From Telopea speciosissima (Eukaryota; Streptophyta; Magnoliopsida; Proteales; Proteaceae): a stretch of DNA of 64,000 nucleotides. The position numbers and the translations under genes are program-made. The stretch lies in the NCBI RefSeq assembly GCF_018873765.1, contig NC_057918.1:10548862-10612861 (forward strand), written 5' to 3'. The notes below the pieces were generated by a model that saw only the letters and a list, made by a program, of their open reading frames with translations, was not told the DNA's origin and did no database searches. Shown piece after piece: positions 33,950-46,620 of this stretch (within the stretch, counting starts at the first letter, position 1; each line of letters begins with the position of its first letter).

Positions 33950-35108
33950 ATGGTTGCCATTTCTGACGCAGCGGCGATAGCCTTCTCGCCTGCAAATACC
34001 CTTCTTAAAACCTCAAGTAAACTTCACTGTTCTATCTCGCCGCCACAATTTTGCGTCAGGGTCCAGCGCTTCCCAGTGTTTCTATCTTTCAACTCATTCT
34101 CTCGTTTCTTGCAACAGGGTGCTTCACCAGCATCATCTCCTTTCAGATTTTCCACTGCCACATCAACGATTTCAAATGGGGTTTCTGATTCAGTGGAAAC
34201 TGAAGATCTCCTCTTCTTGTCTGAGACCGAACGACACAGTCCCATCAGGTACATATTCTGGGTTTTGGTGTGCACTTCTGTTTCCCTCGCTTTGTTCGCT
34301 GCAAGTGGGCCTGCTCGTGCTGCTGCCGCTGATTCTATTAGGGCCTCAAGCTCTGGATTGAGGATAGCGAGCGCGCTTCGGAACACGGGGTGGCCCGACC
34401 AGGCCATAGTCTTCGCCCTCGCGACTCTTCCCGTACTTGAGCTTCGCGGAGCTATCCCGGTTGGTTATTGGATGCAGCTCAAGCCCATTAGCCTAACCCT
34501 CTTATCTGTTATTGGGTCAGTCTCTCTTCTCTTTTCATCTGTATCTCCATCTGCGATTTCGAGATTTTATTTTCTTCGGATTTGAACTCGAGTATTCGAC
34601 CCATTTGGGTGTTACTCTAATGTACATAAATAACCGAATTATTCGTTTGATTCGTTCGATTTATTCTTCGCTCCTCTGTGATGTGAACTGTAGGAACATG
34701 GTCCCTGTTCCTTTTATTGTACTCTACTTGAAGAGGTTTGCATCTTTCCTCGCTCGGAAGAGCCCGTCGGCTTCACGGTTCCTTGACCTGCTGTTCGAGA
34801 GGGCCAGAGAGAAAGCCGGCCCTGTAGAAGAATTCCAATGGATCGGTCTGATGTTGTTTGTAGCAGTGCCATTCCCTGGAACTGGTGCGTGGACTGGAGC
34901 CATTATAGCTTCGATACTAGATATGCCCTTCTGGTCTGCCGTCTCTGCAAATTTCTGCGGGGTTGTCTTGGCTGGGCTTTTGGTAAACTTACTTGTAAAC
35001 CTTGGTCTTAAGTATGCTTTAGCTAGTGGCATTGTTCTCTTTTTTATTTCTACATTCATGTGGAGTTTCTTGAGAAGTGTTAAGAAGTCTCTGGGTTCAT
35101 CAAACTGA
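33950..35108 (+). CDS. Small multidrug export family membrane protein, plastid-targeted
   Basis: Two exons, 33950-34515 and 34694-35108, joined in phase 2 (ATT GG|G AAC), give 326 aa. The start is the first in-frame ATG (MVAISDAAAIAF); the open frame reaches upstream without an ATG. The first 110 or so residues are rich in S, A and F with few acids, as in a chloroplast transit peptide. Hydrophobic stretches follow: YIFWVLVCTSVSLALF, a second at QAIVFALATLPVLELRGAIP, LTLLSVIGNMVPVPFIVLYL, LFVAVPFPGTGAWTGAIIAS and GVVLAGLLVNLLVNLGL. The motifs LELRGAIPVG and FPGTGAWTGA are those of the 'putative small multi-drug export protein' family (Pfam Sm_multidrug_ex), found in bacteria and, as a plastid form, in plants. 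Substrate and direction of transport are unknown. Place in a plastid membrane is inferred. Confidence 0.88.
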
Positions 35109-36496
35109 TTTGGTGCTTCTAAATTCTAATTGATGTATGACTCAAATATTTTCTAGAGCATCAAAGTGATATTATCTTTAGATTTACAAACTGTGGGTTT
35201 TGTGGGTTTGGGATGCTTGGACTGTGTTGTTTGAAAGCTTTTCTTTAGCGTTATTTCTTTCTCACAGCTACGAATTACAAATACGGTATCCTCTTTCGGT
35301 AATTATATGGTAGAAGATCTGACAGGGGAATGAGAAATGGCCCTATGTATGGATTGGGTATTATATATTTGACACATATTTAGAGACACTTCTGAGACCT
35401 TTAATTCATATTATTTGTTATTTTAGGATGATTAATGTTCATGCTGTAGAAATTATATGACCAGGTCGTCTTTTAGAGAGCATTTATTGTAAGTAGCAAT
35501 CCTTGCCCTTTATTTAAAAAATTTATATCATGTAATGTGCATTTGTCATGTCCTATTTTCCTATGAGGAGAATTATCTTATTTTTTAGCTGCTTTGTAAA
35601 GGATGGGTCCTGCATATATTCCCTATTGATGTGGGCAAGGGAGGAGGGAAGTACCGTGCTTTAGAAGGTTACCTGCTTCAGGCATTCTGTAATCCTTGCT
35701 TTGAACTATTCGTCTCTGGTGGAACTATGGTACAAATGATTACGTTAATGAATCAAAGAGAATCACTTGAAACAGTTTTCTGTAGCAACGTGTATAATGG
35801 TAGATTGGAATGCACATTTGGTACTTTTTTGTTTTGTTATTTCTTGTTAGACATTTAGAAATCATAAAACACAAATCCTTCATTATATTGGTTTCTTAAA
35901 AACTTTTACTCTTCTGGAAGAGTTGGAGAGAATGGGAGAGAGGCACTAATGTAGAGAATCATTACTTTTAGGGATTTTTTTTAGGTTAATTTTGTTTTCA
36001 CTTTACTGTCTTCTTTCAGAAACCTGAGCACTAAGCAACCACTCAAGGTATTGGAAAGGGCTGTCTGTCACATGCTTGCGTGCGTCAAGAACGTTGTTTG
36101 ACCTAAACTATGGTATCTCTCTTTGCAAGTTGTGTCCCAGGTGTTATGAAATGGAATTGCAAAGACAATTTCAATTTAGGAATTGAAAAGTGTTGTGCAT
36201 AGTCAGAACACACTTTCATCATGTAGAGTTATTTGAAAGGAGGAAACATGATGTCAAAGACCTCATGATTTAAATCTTATATAGATGGGATCTCTTGATA
36301 ATCTTTGAGTTCCTTTGTTGGTTAAAAGTTATCAGGTAGCTTTAGTGCTGCAATAATGTGGATTCATGCGGTTGAGGAGGATGCTATTTTGGGCTTTCTG
36401 AAGTAATGTTAGTGATTGATAAGGTCGTTGATGTTCTGAAGCAACCCCAAGTTCCCCTTCTCACTCAAGTATCAATAATGTCCATTTCATCAACTA
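35109..36496. other. Gene-free stretch
   Basis: Holds the 3' untranslated region of the preceding gene and otherwise no recognisable gene or repeat up to the Copia element. Confidence 0.45.
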
Positions 36497-36501
36497 GTCT
36501 C

Positions 36502-36835
36502 TCTAGAGTTGCAGAAGCTTGCTGCCGATGATGATCAAATACCTGCAAGTTGGAAAAACAGAGAGAAGCAAAAAAAAAGAAAAACAGCAGAGCAATAACA
36601 ACGATTGAGTGATCTTTTGGGGCTCCACTGTGTTATGTTTCCTTGATTTTGTTTCCAACTCCTTAGACCATATTTATAAGGAGTCCAAAGAGAGCCGTTG
36701 TGGTGGAGCGCCACGGCTCTTTCCCTAACGCGGAATCGCCCCCAAATGCTCCCCATATCCCTTCAATTACGGGATATAGTTTAAGTGACATTGTGACTCC
36801 GATGGAAGAGGGCAATGTGGCCACATTACCTAACA
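36502..36835 (-). repeat. Copia 3' LTR (334 bp)
   Basis: Matches 41274-41607 over its full length with about 12 differences. Begins TGTTAGG on the minus strand. Confidence 0.92.
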
Positions 36836-39800
36836 TCTCCCACTTGGCCATATTGTCCGTATCCATACTTTACGTTCCCATTTCCAGGAACTTCCGTCAT
36901 GAAATTTCAATTTCCATTCCCATTTCCAGGAACAATAAAAAACTTTATTGTGATGACGAGGAACATACAATTCCTTTTCCAGACTTAGATTGTTCTAAGT
37001 CTCATCAAATTTACATGTTTGATGTAAGCTTCCGCACGAACTCCCTTTGTAAGGGGATCGGCTACCATATCGCTCGTAGGTATATAGGTTACTTTAATTT
37101 CACCTTTTTCTTCTATATCACGTATATAATGATATTGAATCTCTATGTGTTTTCCCTTCGAGCTATTTGCACCACTGTGTATTAAGCTTATTGCTGCTTG
37201 ATTATCACAGAATATTTCCACTGGACCATTTACAAGGTCCAGCCCAAATTCCATTAAGAACCGTCTAATCCAGACGGCATGAGTGCTTTCCATACTACAA
37301 GCAATGTACTCGGCTTCCTGTGTGTGTCTAGCAATACACCCCTGTTTCTTGCTGCCCCAAGAAACAGCTGCACCTCCATATATAAACATATGTCCAGAGG
37401 TGGATTTACAGTCATCTCTATCCCCTCCAAAGTTAGCGTCAGAGTATCCAATAACCTCAAGTTTTTCCGCTTGAAAACATAATTTCAAGTGTTTAGTTCT
37501 TTTGATGTACTTCATAATTTTCTTCACTGCTTCCCAATGGGCAGAACCGGGATTACTTTGGTATTTGCTTACCAATCCGACTGGATAAGCCAAATCTGGT
37601 CGTGTACACAACATGGCGTACATCAAACTACCTATTGCCTGAGCATAAGGTACATTGAACTTTTCCTGTCCTTCTTGAGGGCATTGGCATTTTTCGACAA
37701 AGCCTTTCCCATAACAATTGGAGTTGATGAGGGATTGCTATTCTGCATTCCGAATATTTTCAACATAGAACTCAAGTATTTTTCCTGACTCAAACACAAC
37801 TTACGTTGTGTCCTGTCTCTAGAGATTTGAATTCCTAGGATATATGATGCTTCTCCCATATCCTTCATTTTAAATCCGCTACTAAGTTCATACTTGGTCT
37901 TATTCAACATTTCTATATCATTTCCAGCTAACAGTATATCATCAACATATAAGGAGAGAATGATAAAACTACTCTCACTCTTCAAGATATATACACAATT
38001 GTCCAACTTGTTAGCCACGAATCCTAATTTAAGGATTGTTTTGTGGAATATCAGGTACCACTGTCGTGAGGACTGTTTTAAACCATACAAAGACTTTTTA
38101 AGTCTACACACTTTATCTTCCTGTCCCACTACCTGAAAACCCTTGGGTTGTCACATGTATATGGTTTCTTCCAACTCGCCATTTAGAAAGGCATTTTTCA
38201 CGTCCATCTGAAACAATTCTAAGTCCAGATGTGCAACTAGAGCCAATATCAATCTAATAGAGGCAAATTTGGCTACCGGTGAGTAAGTTTCCTGGTAGTC
38301 TATTCCTCCCTTTTGGGTGTAACCTTTTACAACTAAACGGGCCTTAAATTTATCAACAGACCCATCAACTTTGTATTTTTTTTTAAGCACCCATTTGCAA
38401 CCTATGACATTTCTACCCTTTGGTAGGTCACAAAGCTCCCACACTTGATTCTTTGTAATGGAATCAATTTCTTCCAGCATGGCATTTAACCATTCATCTG
38501 ATTCTCGTGATTTTATCGCTTCGCTATAGGTTACGGGATCGACTACTTCTTTTGCATCCGTGTCAACTGTATGACAAGATGGTTCACATAAATAAAGGTA
38601 GTAGTCATCTAAGTAGGTTGGAAGTGCTCTGGTTCTTTTACTCCCACTTACCCTAGGTTCCGAGTCTTGTTCCTGATGATCAACTTGATTTTCAGGAACA
38701 TGGGTTCCTTGATCCAAAAATCTTTGTTCCTCATGAGGGTCCATACCATAATCATCATCGATAACATGCAGGGGTTCTGTATCCTCCTGTTGCGGTTCCT
38801 CTTCTAATTTCTCTAGAAATTCCGCATTACAACTCTCAATGACCCCTTTTTCAGGGTGATAAAATCTATACCCTTTTGAGCCTTTTGGACAACCTATGAA
38901 CTTGCATCTGATTGTTCTAGAATCCAACTTGTTTCTATATGGCTTAGGTATTAGTACGTGGGCTGTGGATCCCCACTTCCTTAGATTTTCTAAATTTGGT
39001 TTCCTACCTGTCCACAGTTCATAAGGTGTAGTCTCCACAGAATTAGAGGGAATTCTATTCAAGATATAATTTGCTGTGAGAATGGCCTCTCCCCAGAACT
39101 TCTTGGAGAGAGTGGAGTGAGATAACATGCAACGTACTACATTAAGTAGTGTTCTATTTCATCTTTCAGCCACGCCATTCTGTTGTGGTGTGAAAGACAT
39201 AGTCTTTTGTTTAATAATTCCATGTTCCTCACAAAACATTTCAAACTCACTAGAGTTGTATTCTCCACCACGATCGGTTCTTAAAACCTTAAGGTTTCTT
39301 CCCAACTGATTTTGCACTTCAGTTCTATAGCGTCTGAAGCATTCAAATGCTTCAGATTTCTTACTTAGTAGATAAATGTACCCATATTTGGAGAAATCAT
39401 CAATAAACGTGATGAAGTAAGTCTTTCCAGTATAGGTCCCCACATTGAGCGGTCCACAAATATCAGAGTGTACCACTCCGAGGAGTTCCTTTGCTTTCAC
39501 TTCCACTGGAAAGGGTTTCTTAGTCATCTTACCAGATAAACAATATTCACATGCATTATATTCTATTTTGGTTAACCTAGGAACTAACCCCAATTTAATT
39601 ATTTGTTCCATTTTTTTTAATTCCAGGGTGTCCTAATCTCATATGCCAAATGTATGAATCAACCACATTTGCAACGTCTATATAAATCAAAGAACTAAAT
39701 GCATTTCCATTAACGTTGGTGGTTACATTATGAGCATTGTCTACAGTGGAAAGCGAAAATAAATCATGCTCAGGGACAAAACGTCCTGAAGCAAAAATGA

Positions 39801-41273
39801 AACCGTGTCGTCCAATAGTAACCTCAGCTCCTGTGAAGCGCACATCAAGACCCTTCCTAACAAGGGCAGGTACAGATATTAAGTTCCGGCGCATGTCAGG
39901 AGCATAAATTACATCCCTAAGACGAAAATTGGCCTTCCCAAGGTCTAGCACATAGTCTGCAACACCTCGCACTTTGCTATACGAGTTATTTCCCATGAAG
40001 ATCTTGTGGTCTCCAGGTGCAAGAGGCTTCATCTCTTGTTGTCCTCGTGTAGTCCTTGCTATGTGACGAGTTGTGCCTGAGTCGATCCACCACCCCTCAT
40101 ACTGGTCTCCAGACAAATTGCACTCAACAGTGCCAATGAACTCTTTCTGTTGAGTGTTGGATGAGGATCCAGGTGCAGGATTTCCTTTGTTATTCTTCTT
40201 AGGATTAGGGCAGTTAGCCCTAAAGTGGCCAAAATTTCCATAGTTGTGGCATGCTCTAGGTCGTACCTTTTGAAAGTTCTTGGGCTTCCATTTACCCTTC
40301 CCCTTAAACCTATTAGGATTGGTGTTGGGATGGAGCTGGTTGGTACTAGGGCGGTACTGGTGCTGATGTGCCAATGCTTCCACCTGTCCAGGTTCAGACT
40401 CAGCTGGGATAGGCTGGGCTAGGTGCAGTCCACTCATGGATTTAGTCACCATGCACTCTTGGAAGTACTACAGTTGTTGGGGAAGCTTCTCAAGAGTGAG
40501 ATTTTCCCCCAGGAATCTCAGTGCAGTTTGAGCCATTGTCCAAGAAGGGGGCAAACTGTTGATAATCGTGGATACTTGATAGTTATTTGACACATTCGAT
40601 CCTGCATCATCCAAGTCTTGAGCCATCACGAGCATCTTGTTGATGTGATTCACAACATCCTCACCTTCAGCCATTTTACAACTATTGTATCTCTGAGTCA
40701 ATAGTTGAGTGTGTGTTTCAGTTTTTACATCATATTTGGCCTTCATAGCTTCCAACACTGCTTTGGTCGACTTGTGGTTGTTAAACACCTTCATCACATG
40801 ATCTTCCATCTTTAAGAGAATCATGCTTCGGGCTCTCTTGTCATCTTCAGCCCATTTTTTCGCAGCTTTGATTACTGCAATGGTGGAATCATCACCAACC
40901 GTAGGTTTCGGTTCCAGAACATGATCCAACTTCTCATAAATCAGTATATGATTGATTTTCATGTTCCATGTATCATAATTCGACCCATTAAGTTTCTCTA
41001 GATGGTTGATTTCTTGTGCTACGGGTTTTCTGGCCATTATGATGAAGTTCTGTTCAAGGAATATTTAATGCTGGAAAAATTGAATAAAGGAATAAAAAAC
41101 GTTGATGTGAAAACCCTTTTCGACTACGCCTTTCTTCTTTACTTCTTCAGGTTATTGTCTCTTCTAAACAGAGGTAGTTTAAAGAAAACGGCGTAGTTCC
41201 TTCCGATGAGAGCAGCAACACTCTACAGATGATGGTGGTGGCTCTGCGGCATTAGAACAAGGCTCTGAACCAG

Positions 41274-41607
41274 TCTAGAGTTGCGGAAGCTTGCTGCCGA
41301 TGATGATCAAATACCTGCAAGTTGAGAAAACAGAGAGAAGCAAAAGAAAAGAAAAACAGCAGAGCAATAACAACGATTGAGTGATCTTTTGGGGCTCCAC
41401 TGCGTTATGTTTCCTTGATTGTGATTCCAACTCCTTAGACCATATTTATAAGGAGTCCAAAGAGAACCGTTGTGGTGGAGCGCCACGGCTCTTTCCCTAA
41501 CGCGGAATTGCTCCCAAATGCTCCCCATATCCCTTCAGTTACGGGATATAGTTTAAGTGACATTGTGACTCCGATGGAAGAGGGCAATGTGGCCACGTTA
41601 CCTAACA
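41274..41607 (-). repeat. Copia 5' LTR (334 bp)
   Basis: Partner of 36502-36835; followed on the minus strand by the primer-binding-site-like CTGGTTCAGAGCC. Confidence 0.92.
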
Positions 41608-41612
41608 GTCTC

Positions 41613-42360
41613 ACTGTAGAGTCTGTGATAGGTCAGGCGGACAGATTAGTTTTAAGAAAATCGTTTTGATGAGTTTATTTTATCACACAACTAATCCAAA
41701 CAGCAAAACAAGATCAAGATGGATCTGGTAGGACTCAGGTGGGGGTATAGTAATAGAGCCTTGCTAGCTTTTGCGGCAAAAGTTTTAGATTAAAAGAGGA
41801 TGTCAAAGGGCGGGAAAAAAAAAACTTTTGATTGAAGTCCCTTTACTCTCATAGGGTCTCATCCCATTGAATTTATTCAGTCCTAGTAACATTCATGCAG
41901 AAGAATTGGACTTATTCAAGTTGGAATTCAAGTTCAACTTAACTCATCTGAGCCTTTCCCCAACACCGTTTAGAATCATATCTGTCGTCAACCCATAACC
42001 ATTCATATCTTTTCAAACCTCTTCTTCCCATGTAATCTTTGGCCTTCCCCTTGGTCTTTTAACTCCTCTAATCTGCGTCAATTTACTCTTCCTTTGTGGT
42101 AAATGCAAGCTGAAACTGAAGAAAGTCTAAATACTGAGGCTGTCTGGTGTTGAAGATCGATTGAAGGAATTGTAGGATAGTTGAGGCCTATTCTGGTCCA
42201 ATTAGAGGTGAAGACTCTAATTGAGCTGAATTGGTTTGTTGGTAGGTAAATCTGGATTAATGATTTCCCAAGGTTATAATCAGGTGCTAGTAGAAGGAGA
42301 TTTGGTGACTGTGATTTAATAGATGGAGGATGGATTAGAAAACTTTGCCAGTGTTTTATG
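41613..42360 (-). mobile_element. Gene-free stretch with RTE LINE remnant
   Basis: At about 41920-42080 the minus strand shows RTE-LINE 3' phrases (complements of TTTGGCCTTCCCCTTGGTC and AACTTAACTCATCTGAGCC, also seen at 18075-18215). The rest has no recognised content. Confidence 0.45.
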
Positions 42361-42364
42361 CTGT

Positions 42365-43520
42365 CGGCCCCCATCCCGGATAAAGGAGGAGGGTTGGTGC
42401 GTCAGGTCGGCAGCCGGCATCATAAAAACATTAGCCAAACCCTTTTACATAGATCATGGAACTTTACATCTTTAACCTTATGCTAGGGCGTCTCCCCGGA
42501 AGCAACGTTATGCACTATGACCTGGGTGTAGTGAATAGTGAGCAATGGCTAGCTAGGGCATCCACTGTAAGCGATGCACCGCTTTGGCGCCTGGTTGTGG
42601 TGACAAGTAGGAAAGGGTTCTCGCATAAAGAACCTAGTTCAAAAGCATAGGATTAGATTTGTGTCTCGGAACATAGGAACTTTAACGGGAAAGAGTTTAG
42701 ATTGATAGATTTAAAGGAAAGAAGAAAAATTAACGTAGCTTGTATACAAGAGACTAGATGGAACGAAAGGTAAAAAAGCGTTGGAATTAGGTGACTATAA
42801 ATTTCGGTATATTGGGGATAAAGGTGAAGATGATAAATTAAAATACAGATGGAAAAACTATTTCTACAACTTCTCAAATGAAAACAATACAAGTGATAAT
42901 GTTTTAGAAGGTTGTAATAACCATCAAGAAACCACATTAGATGTATTAAAAGTGAAAATGATATATTAAAGAGAGATGGAAAAACTATTTCTACTACTTA
43001 TCAAATGAAAACAATACAAGTGATAATGTTTTAGAAGGTTGTAATAACCATCAAGAAACCACAAATCTTAGATATGTGCGAAAAATTAGGGTGTCTGAAG
43101 TAAAGGAAGCTTTAAAGAAGATGAAAATAGGTAAAAAATTAGGTCTGGATGGTATTCTCATAGAGGTGTGGAAGAGCTTAGGAATCTATGGAATATCTTG
43201 GCTGACTAAGTTGTTTAATATTATGAGCACAAGAAAATGCTGGATGAATGGAGTAGAAGCATTGTGGTTCCAATTTATAAAAATAAAGGTGTTAATCAAA
43301 ATAGAGGAATAAAACTTTTGAGTTGTATAATGAAATTACGAGAGAGAGTAATTGAAACCCGCCTGAGACAAGAAATTAATATTTTGGATAACCAATTTGG
43401 TTTATGCTTGGAAGATCAACCACAAAATCAATTTATTTGATTAGGAGACTAATGGAAAGATTTGGAGAATATAAGAAGGATCTGCATATGATCTTTATTC
43501 TTTATTCTGTATTGACTTAG
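42365..43520 (+). mobile_element. RTE-type LINE, 5' part, internally deleted
   Basis: Starts with the RTE 5' region (CCCATCCCGGATAAAGGAGG). Then comes an endonuclease N-terminus reading RIRFVSRNIGTL and INVACIQETRWNE. After a deletion the RT part reads VSEVKEALKKMKIGKKLGLD and WLTKLFNIMS, then VVPIYKNKGVNQN and LRERVIETRLRQE. A 105-base piece (about 42845-42945) is repeated at 42968-43068 (GGAAAAACTATTTCTAC... GTAATAACCATCAAGAAACC), a local duplication. There are several frame breaks. RTE LINEs copy by target-primed reverse transcription; this copy is dead. Confidence 0.8.
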
Positions 43521-45905
43521 AAAATGCTCATCTGCATAGAGAATATTTTTGTTATTTGTGAAGTCTATTATTAACTCATATGCATTAAAGCATTCTGAAT
43601 ATTATGTGTCCTTATGTATTCACTAAGTGGTTTGGTTCGTATCTTAAACTTTTCAACTTATGCAATAGTCAAATACATCGATCAGTACGACAAACTATTA
43701 ATGATGAGCCAAATCCTCTTGATTATAAGTGGTGACAAAACTTGCTAATTCTAAAAAGAGGGCAGTAGGGCACACTTATGGTTAGTAATTGGACATATGG
43801 CAAATAATGTCGCAGGAATAGGTAGGGTAAATTGGGTTTAGTCGGAAGTTAAGAATATAAAATTATGAGTCACAAAGGATTCATCTGTAATTAATATTTG
43901 TGATTAAGGATAAAAATTTTAATTAATAGTTCAAAACAAAGATATGGTATCACATATAATTGTGTAGTATTTTAATTGTAAGGGAAAGAGATATCTCCAC
44001 GGGCCATGTATGTAGGCTCCTGCTGGAGGCTGCCTAAGAAAGGTTTGAAAAGTTGGATCACTAAAAATGAAAAGGAAATAGTTCAATATGTGGAGGGCTA
44101 TATATGGCTGAGATGGACCATGAAAATAGACGCATGGCTGATCTAAACCATGTCATATCTATCAGATGGTCAGAAGATTCAATGGCTAAATCATATTCAT
44201 ACTTCCTTTCCCCCACAAACAAAAGTGGCATCTTCCAAATGTTGTGTTATGGCTATGAGAAAACTAGACTGTTAGGTGGGTTTAGAAAGGCCAAAAACTT
44301 ATCCATGGTCCCACTTCCATCCAGATACTACCTGCACATGTCAGTCGGCTTCCAATATTAAGTGTTCAAGTTGAAGTTGCTGGGATAGTTTTGGTCAATT
44401 TGGCCAGTTCAGGCTTCTGTTCCACATGATGATGCCCAGATTCATTTCCTTTGTGGCTGTGAACAACCAAATTAAAGCCTGAAACAATTTCTTACAACTG
44501 CAGCACATGATGATTCATTTTTTTGGGTAAAACAGTACCTGCATTTAATTTTGTAATAGTACAGGGATGGCAGACACAAATTTGCTGAATTGGAAACCTC
44601 TTTTTCCTCATGATATTCACACAACTGCAATCCTGCATAGCTAATCCAGATTACTTGTGTGTATCAATGATTCCAAAGTAGCTTGGGTTTGAAACCTTTA
44701 CTACGTAGACCCAGTTTCTCATATGTTGAGGAACATTACTATCTGAACTCAAATCCTGCAAAAGAAATTGTTGCAGATATGCTGCAGAAGAACATTATAT
44801 GAAAATGAGAAAAATGTACTACTGAACACAGATTATGTGAGCATTATTCAGGTTTAGCTAGCATCATTCATGCATTTCAAAAAGAAGCAATTGTGCTTCA
44901 AAAGATGAATCATAATGCCATGACATGGGGCTAGAGGTGGAGTAAGATGGGAGATGAGATCAGAATTGACTTATATATGCAGATTCCAGTGTGAAGAAAC
45001 CATTCTGAGAGGGAAATGCTCTCAGTCCATTAATAGGTATGGGAGTGTACTGTGCAGTTAGGTCTCTCAGGTGCATTTTTTGAAACAATTTTTGCTGACT
45101 TATATCTTTTTGGAAACTTAAGCTCTTACCATTACACCAACGAAGCAGGCCTTACATTGTGGGCAGATACATACATGTCCTACAATCCATGCTGTCCAAA
45201 GAATCCAGTTTCTCCCACTAAGGCTGTTCAAAGGATTGGTGGTTTTGTAGGCCTGGAAGCCTTTTGGGCCCATCTAATAAATAAGCCTGGGCTAGTCTTG
45301 GTGACTTGGAATATGAAAGTAGTAAAGCCTTTGGCATGAACCAGACTTGTCTTCACAGTTGTAAGGGTCAGGTCTTCAGCAGTATTGGCCTATCAGCAAA
45401 TGAGGGCTTTTCGATGCACTACATCGAACACCCCTCAACCCTTCTTTCCTCCGTGGAGAAAAAACAAGGCTTTGAGAGTTGAGACAAAAGAGTCTTTGGA
45501 CTTCATTCTCATAACAGAATTAGGGTCTAGAACACAATCTGAAGCAAGAAAATAGAGGAGAAACAGGATTCAGAAATCATTCTAGACCCAGAATCTACTC
45601 CTAGAATGCATGTCAAAAGCAACCTTAGTTATGCCACTTGGAATGATGAGGTGGCAAATCTGGCTATTGAAAATTTAGAGAATTATTTGAATTGGTTATA
45701 TGCCAAATTTTATACTCAAAATTCAATCAATTTGGCTAGAACCCTACCATAATCCTAGATCTTTCAATAATTTATTTGACACTTGGCTGGTTATATTAAG
45801 CAAAAACTTAACATGTGAGTAATAGAACTTGGGGTTTATTTGTCCACACAATTTCAATCTCATCTGACATTTTAAAAATATAAAAAAGATCAATGTTTAT
45901 TTTAT
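43521..45905. other. Gene-free stretch
   Basis: No gene recognised. Short open frames at 44104-44361 and 45052-45339 show no family features. The part at 45480-45640 has words shared with the MITE at 15421-15566. Confidence 0.45.
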
Positions 45906-46071
45906 GGGAAGCAGTTTTCTGTATGGGAGTGTGGCCTACTCCAGCATTCACATGTGTCTATCTCTCTCCTCCTTAAAATAAGGGGACAGAGATGTCTTTT
46001 CACATAGGAAGGAGAGAGATAGACTCATGGGAGTGTTGGCGTAGCCACTCCCGTGCAGAGAATTTTTTCCC
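45906..46071. repeat. MITE family A, copy 3 (166 bp)
   Basis: GGGAAGCAGTTTTCTG, GGGAGTGTGGCCTAC, CTCTCTCCTCCTTAAAATAA, GGAGAGAGATAGACTCATGG and a TTTTTTCCC right end, as in 3492-3663. A (TC)n run follows at 46121-46139. Confidence 0.75.
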
Positions 46072-46489
46072 TTAAATAAAACATAGAAAGAAAAGACTTG
46101 TAGTCCCTTATAAACTACGCTACTCTCTCTCTCTCTCTCAAAGTTAGTTTTACAAGCTAACTAGTATTCTATACCTTACAATTACAGTTATTCAAGAGGA
46201 AGTTTTCCATCATGGGATGAAGGATCCGTACAACCATCAATGGTTTCCACTCTGCCTTTTTATTTATGAATGGTTGGTAATACTGCACAGATACCCTCTC
46301 AATGCCATTAAAAGACCTTGGTCTGTAAGGAAAACTTAGTCCATTGTTTAAACTAAATAAAGACAGCATTATATATCAACCTTAAAAAATATTGAAGATT
46401 AAAGTTTAGGAAAAGGTTAGGTACACTGTTGGTGTACTGTATTGTCTCTATCTCTCGCTTCATTCTTTGAAATGATCCTTGCAAATATA

Positions 46490-46620
46490 GGGAGAATGTT
46501 CTCTGTGCCGCAGTGCAGGCTGTGTCCAGGCACATGGGCAGTCTGTACAAGGGACAACATGTCCACCCCGATGTGCCTGAGAGCAGGTTGCACTGCGGCA
46601 CAAAGAACAGCGTCCTTGCA
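46490..46620. repeat. MITE family B, copy 2
   Basis: Inverted ends GTTCTCTGTGCCGCAGTGCA (left) and TGCACTGCGGCACAAAGAAC (right) with CCAGGCACATGGGC inside. Its right half is the first unit of the tandem array that follows. Confidence 0.75.

Larger units (their letters stand above)
36502..41607 (-). mobile_element. Ty1/Copia LTR retrotransposon, full-length but broken
   Basis: Two LTRs of 334 bp (36502-36835 and 41274-41607) bound the element; a 5-bp duplication GTCTC flanks it (36497-36501, 41608-41612). Read on the minus strand, the sequence next to the 5' LTR (CTGGTTCAGAGCC) resembles an initiator-methionine tRNA primer site, and AAGTGGGAGA before the 3' LTR is the polypurine tract. Coding parts run in Copia order: gag of the UBN2 type at about 41037-40450, a CCHC zinc knuckle and protease (WWIDSGTTRHIA) at about 40450-39900, integrase at about 39700-38800, reverse transcriptase (YVDDILLAGND) at about 38400-37650 and RNase H to about 36990. 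The open frame has about five breaks, so it is a fossil. The LTRs differ at about 12 positions by eye (about 3.6%), suggesting roughly 1-3 million years, depending on the rate used. Confidence 0.93.

Noticed and set aside
35631-35858. Small gene MGKGGGKYRALEGYL
   Set aside because: No family match that I recognise and no gene-like context; likely chance frame.
44104-44361. Possible small gene starting MAEMDHENRRMAD
   Set aside because: No family features, no splice context, no neighbours; looks like a chance open frame.
45052-45339. Open frame of 95 codons
   Set aside because: No recognisable domain and ordinary intergenic surroundings.
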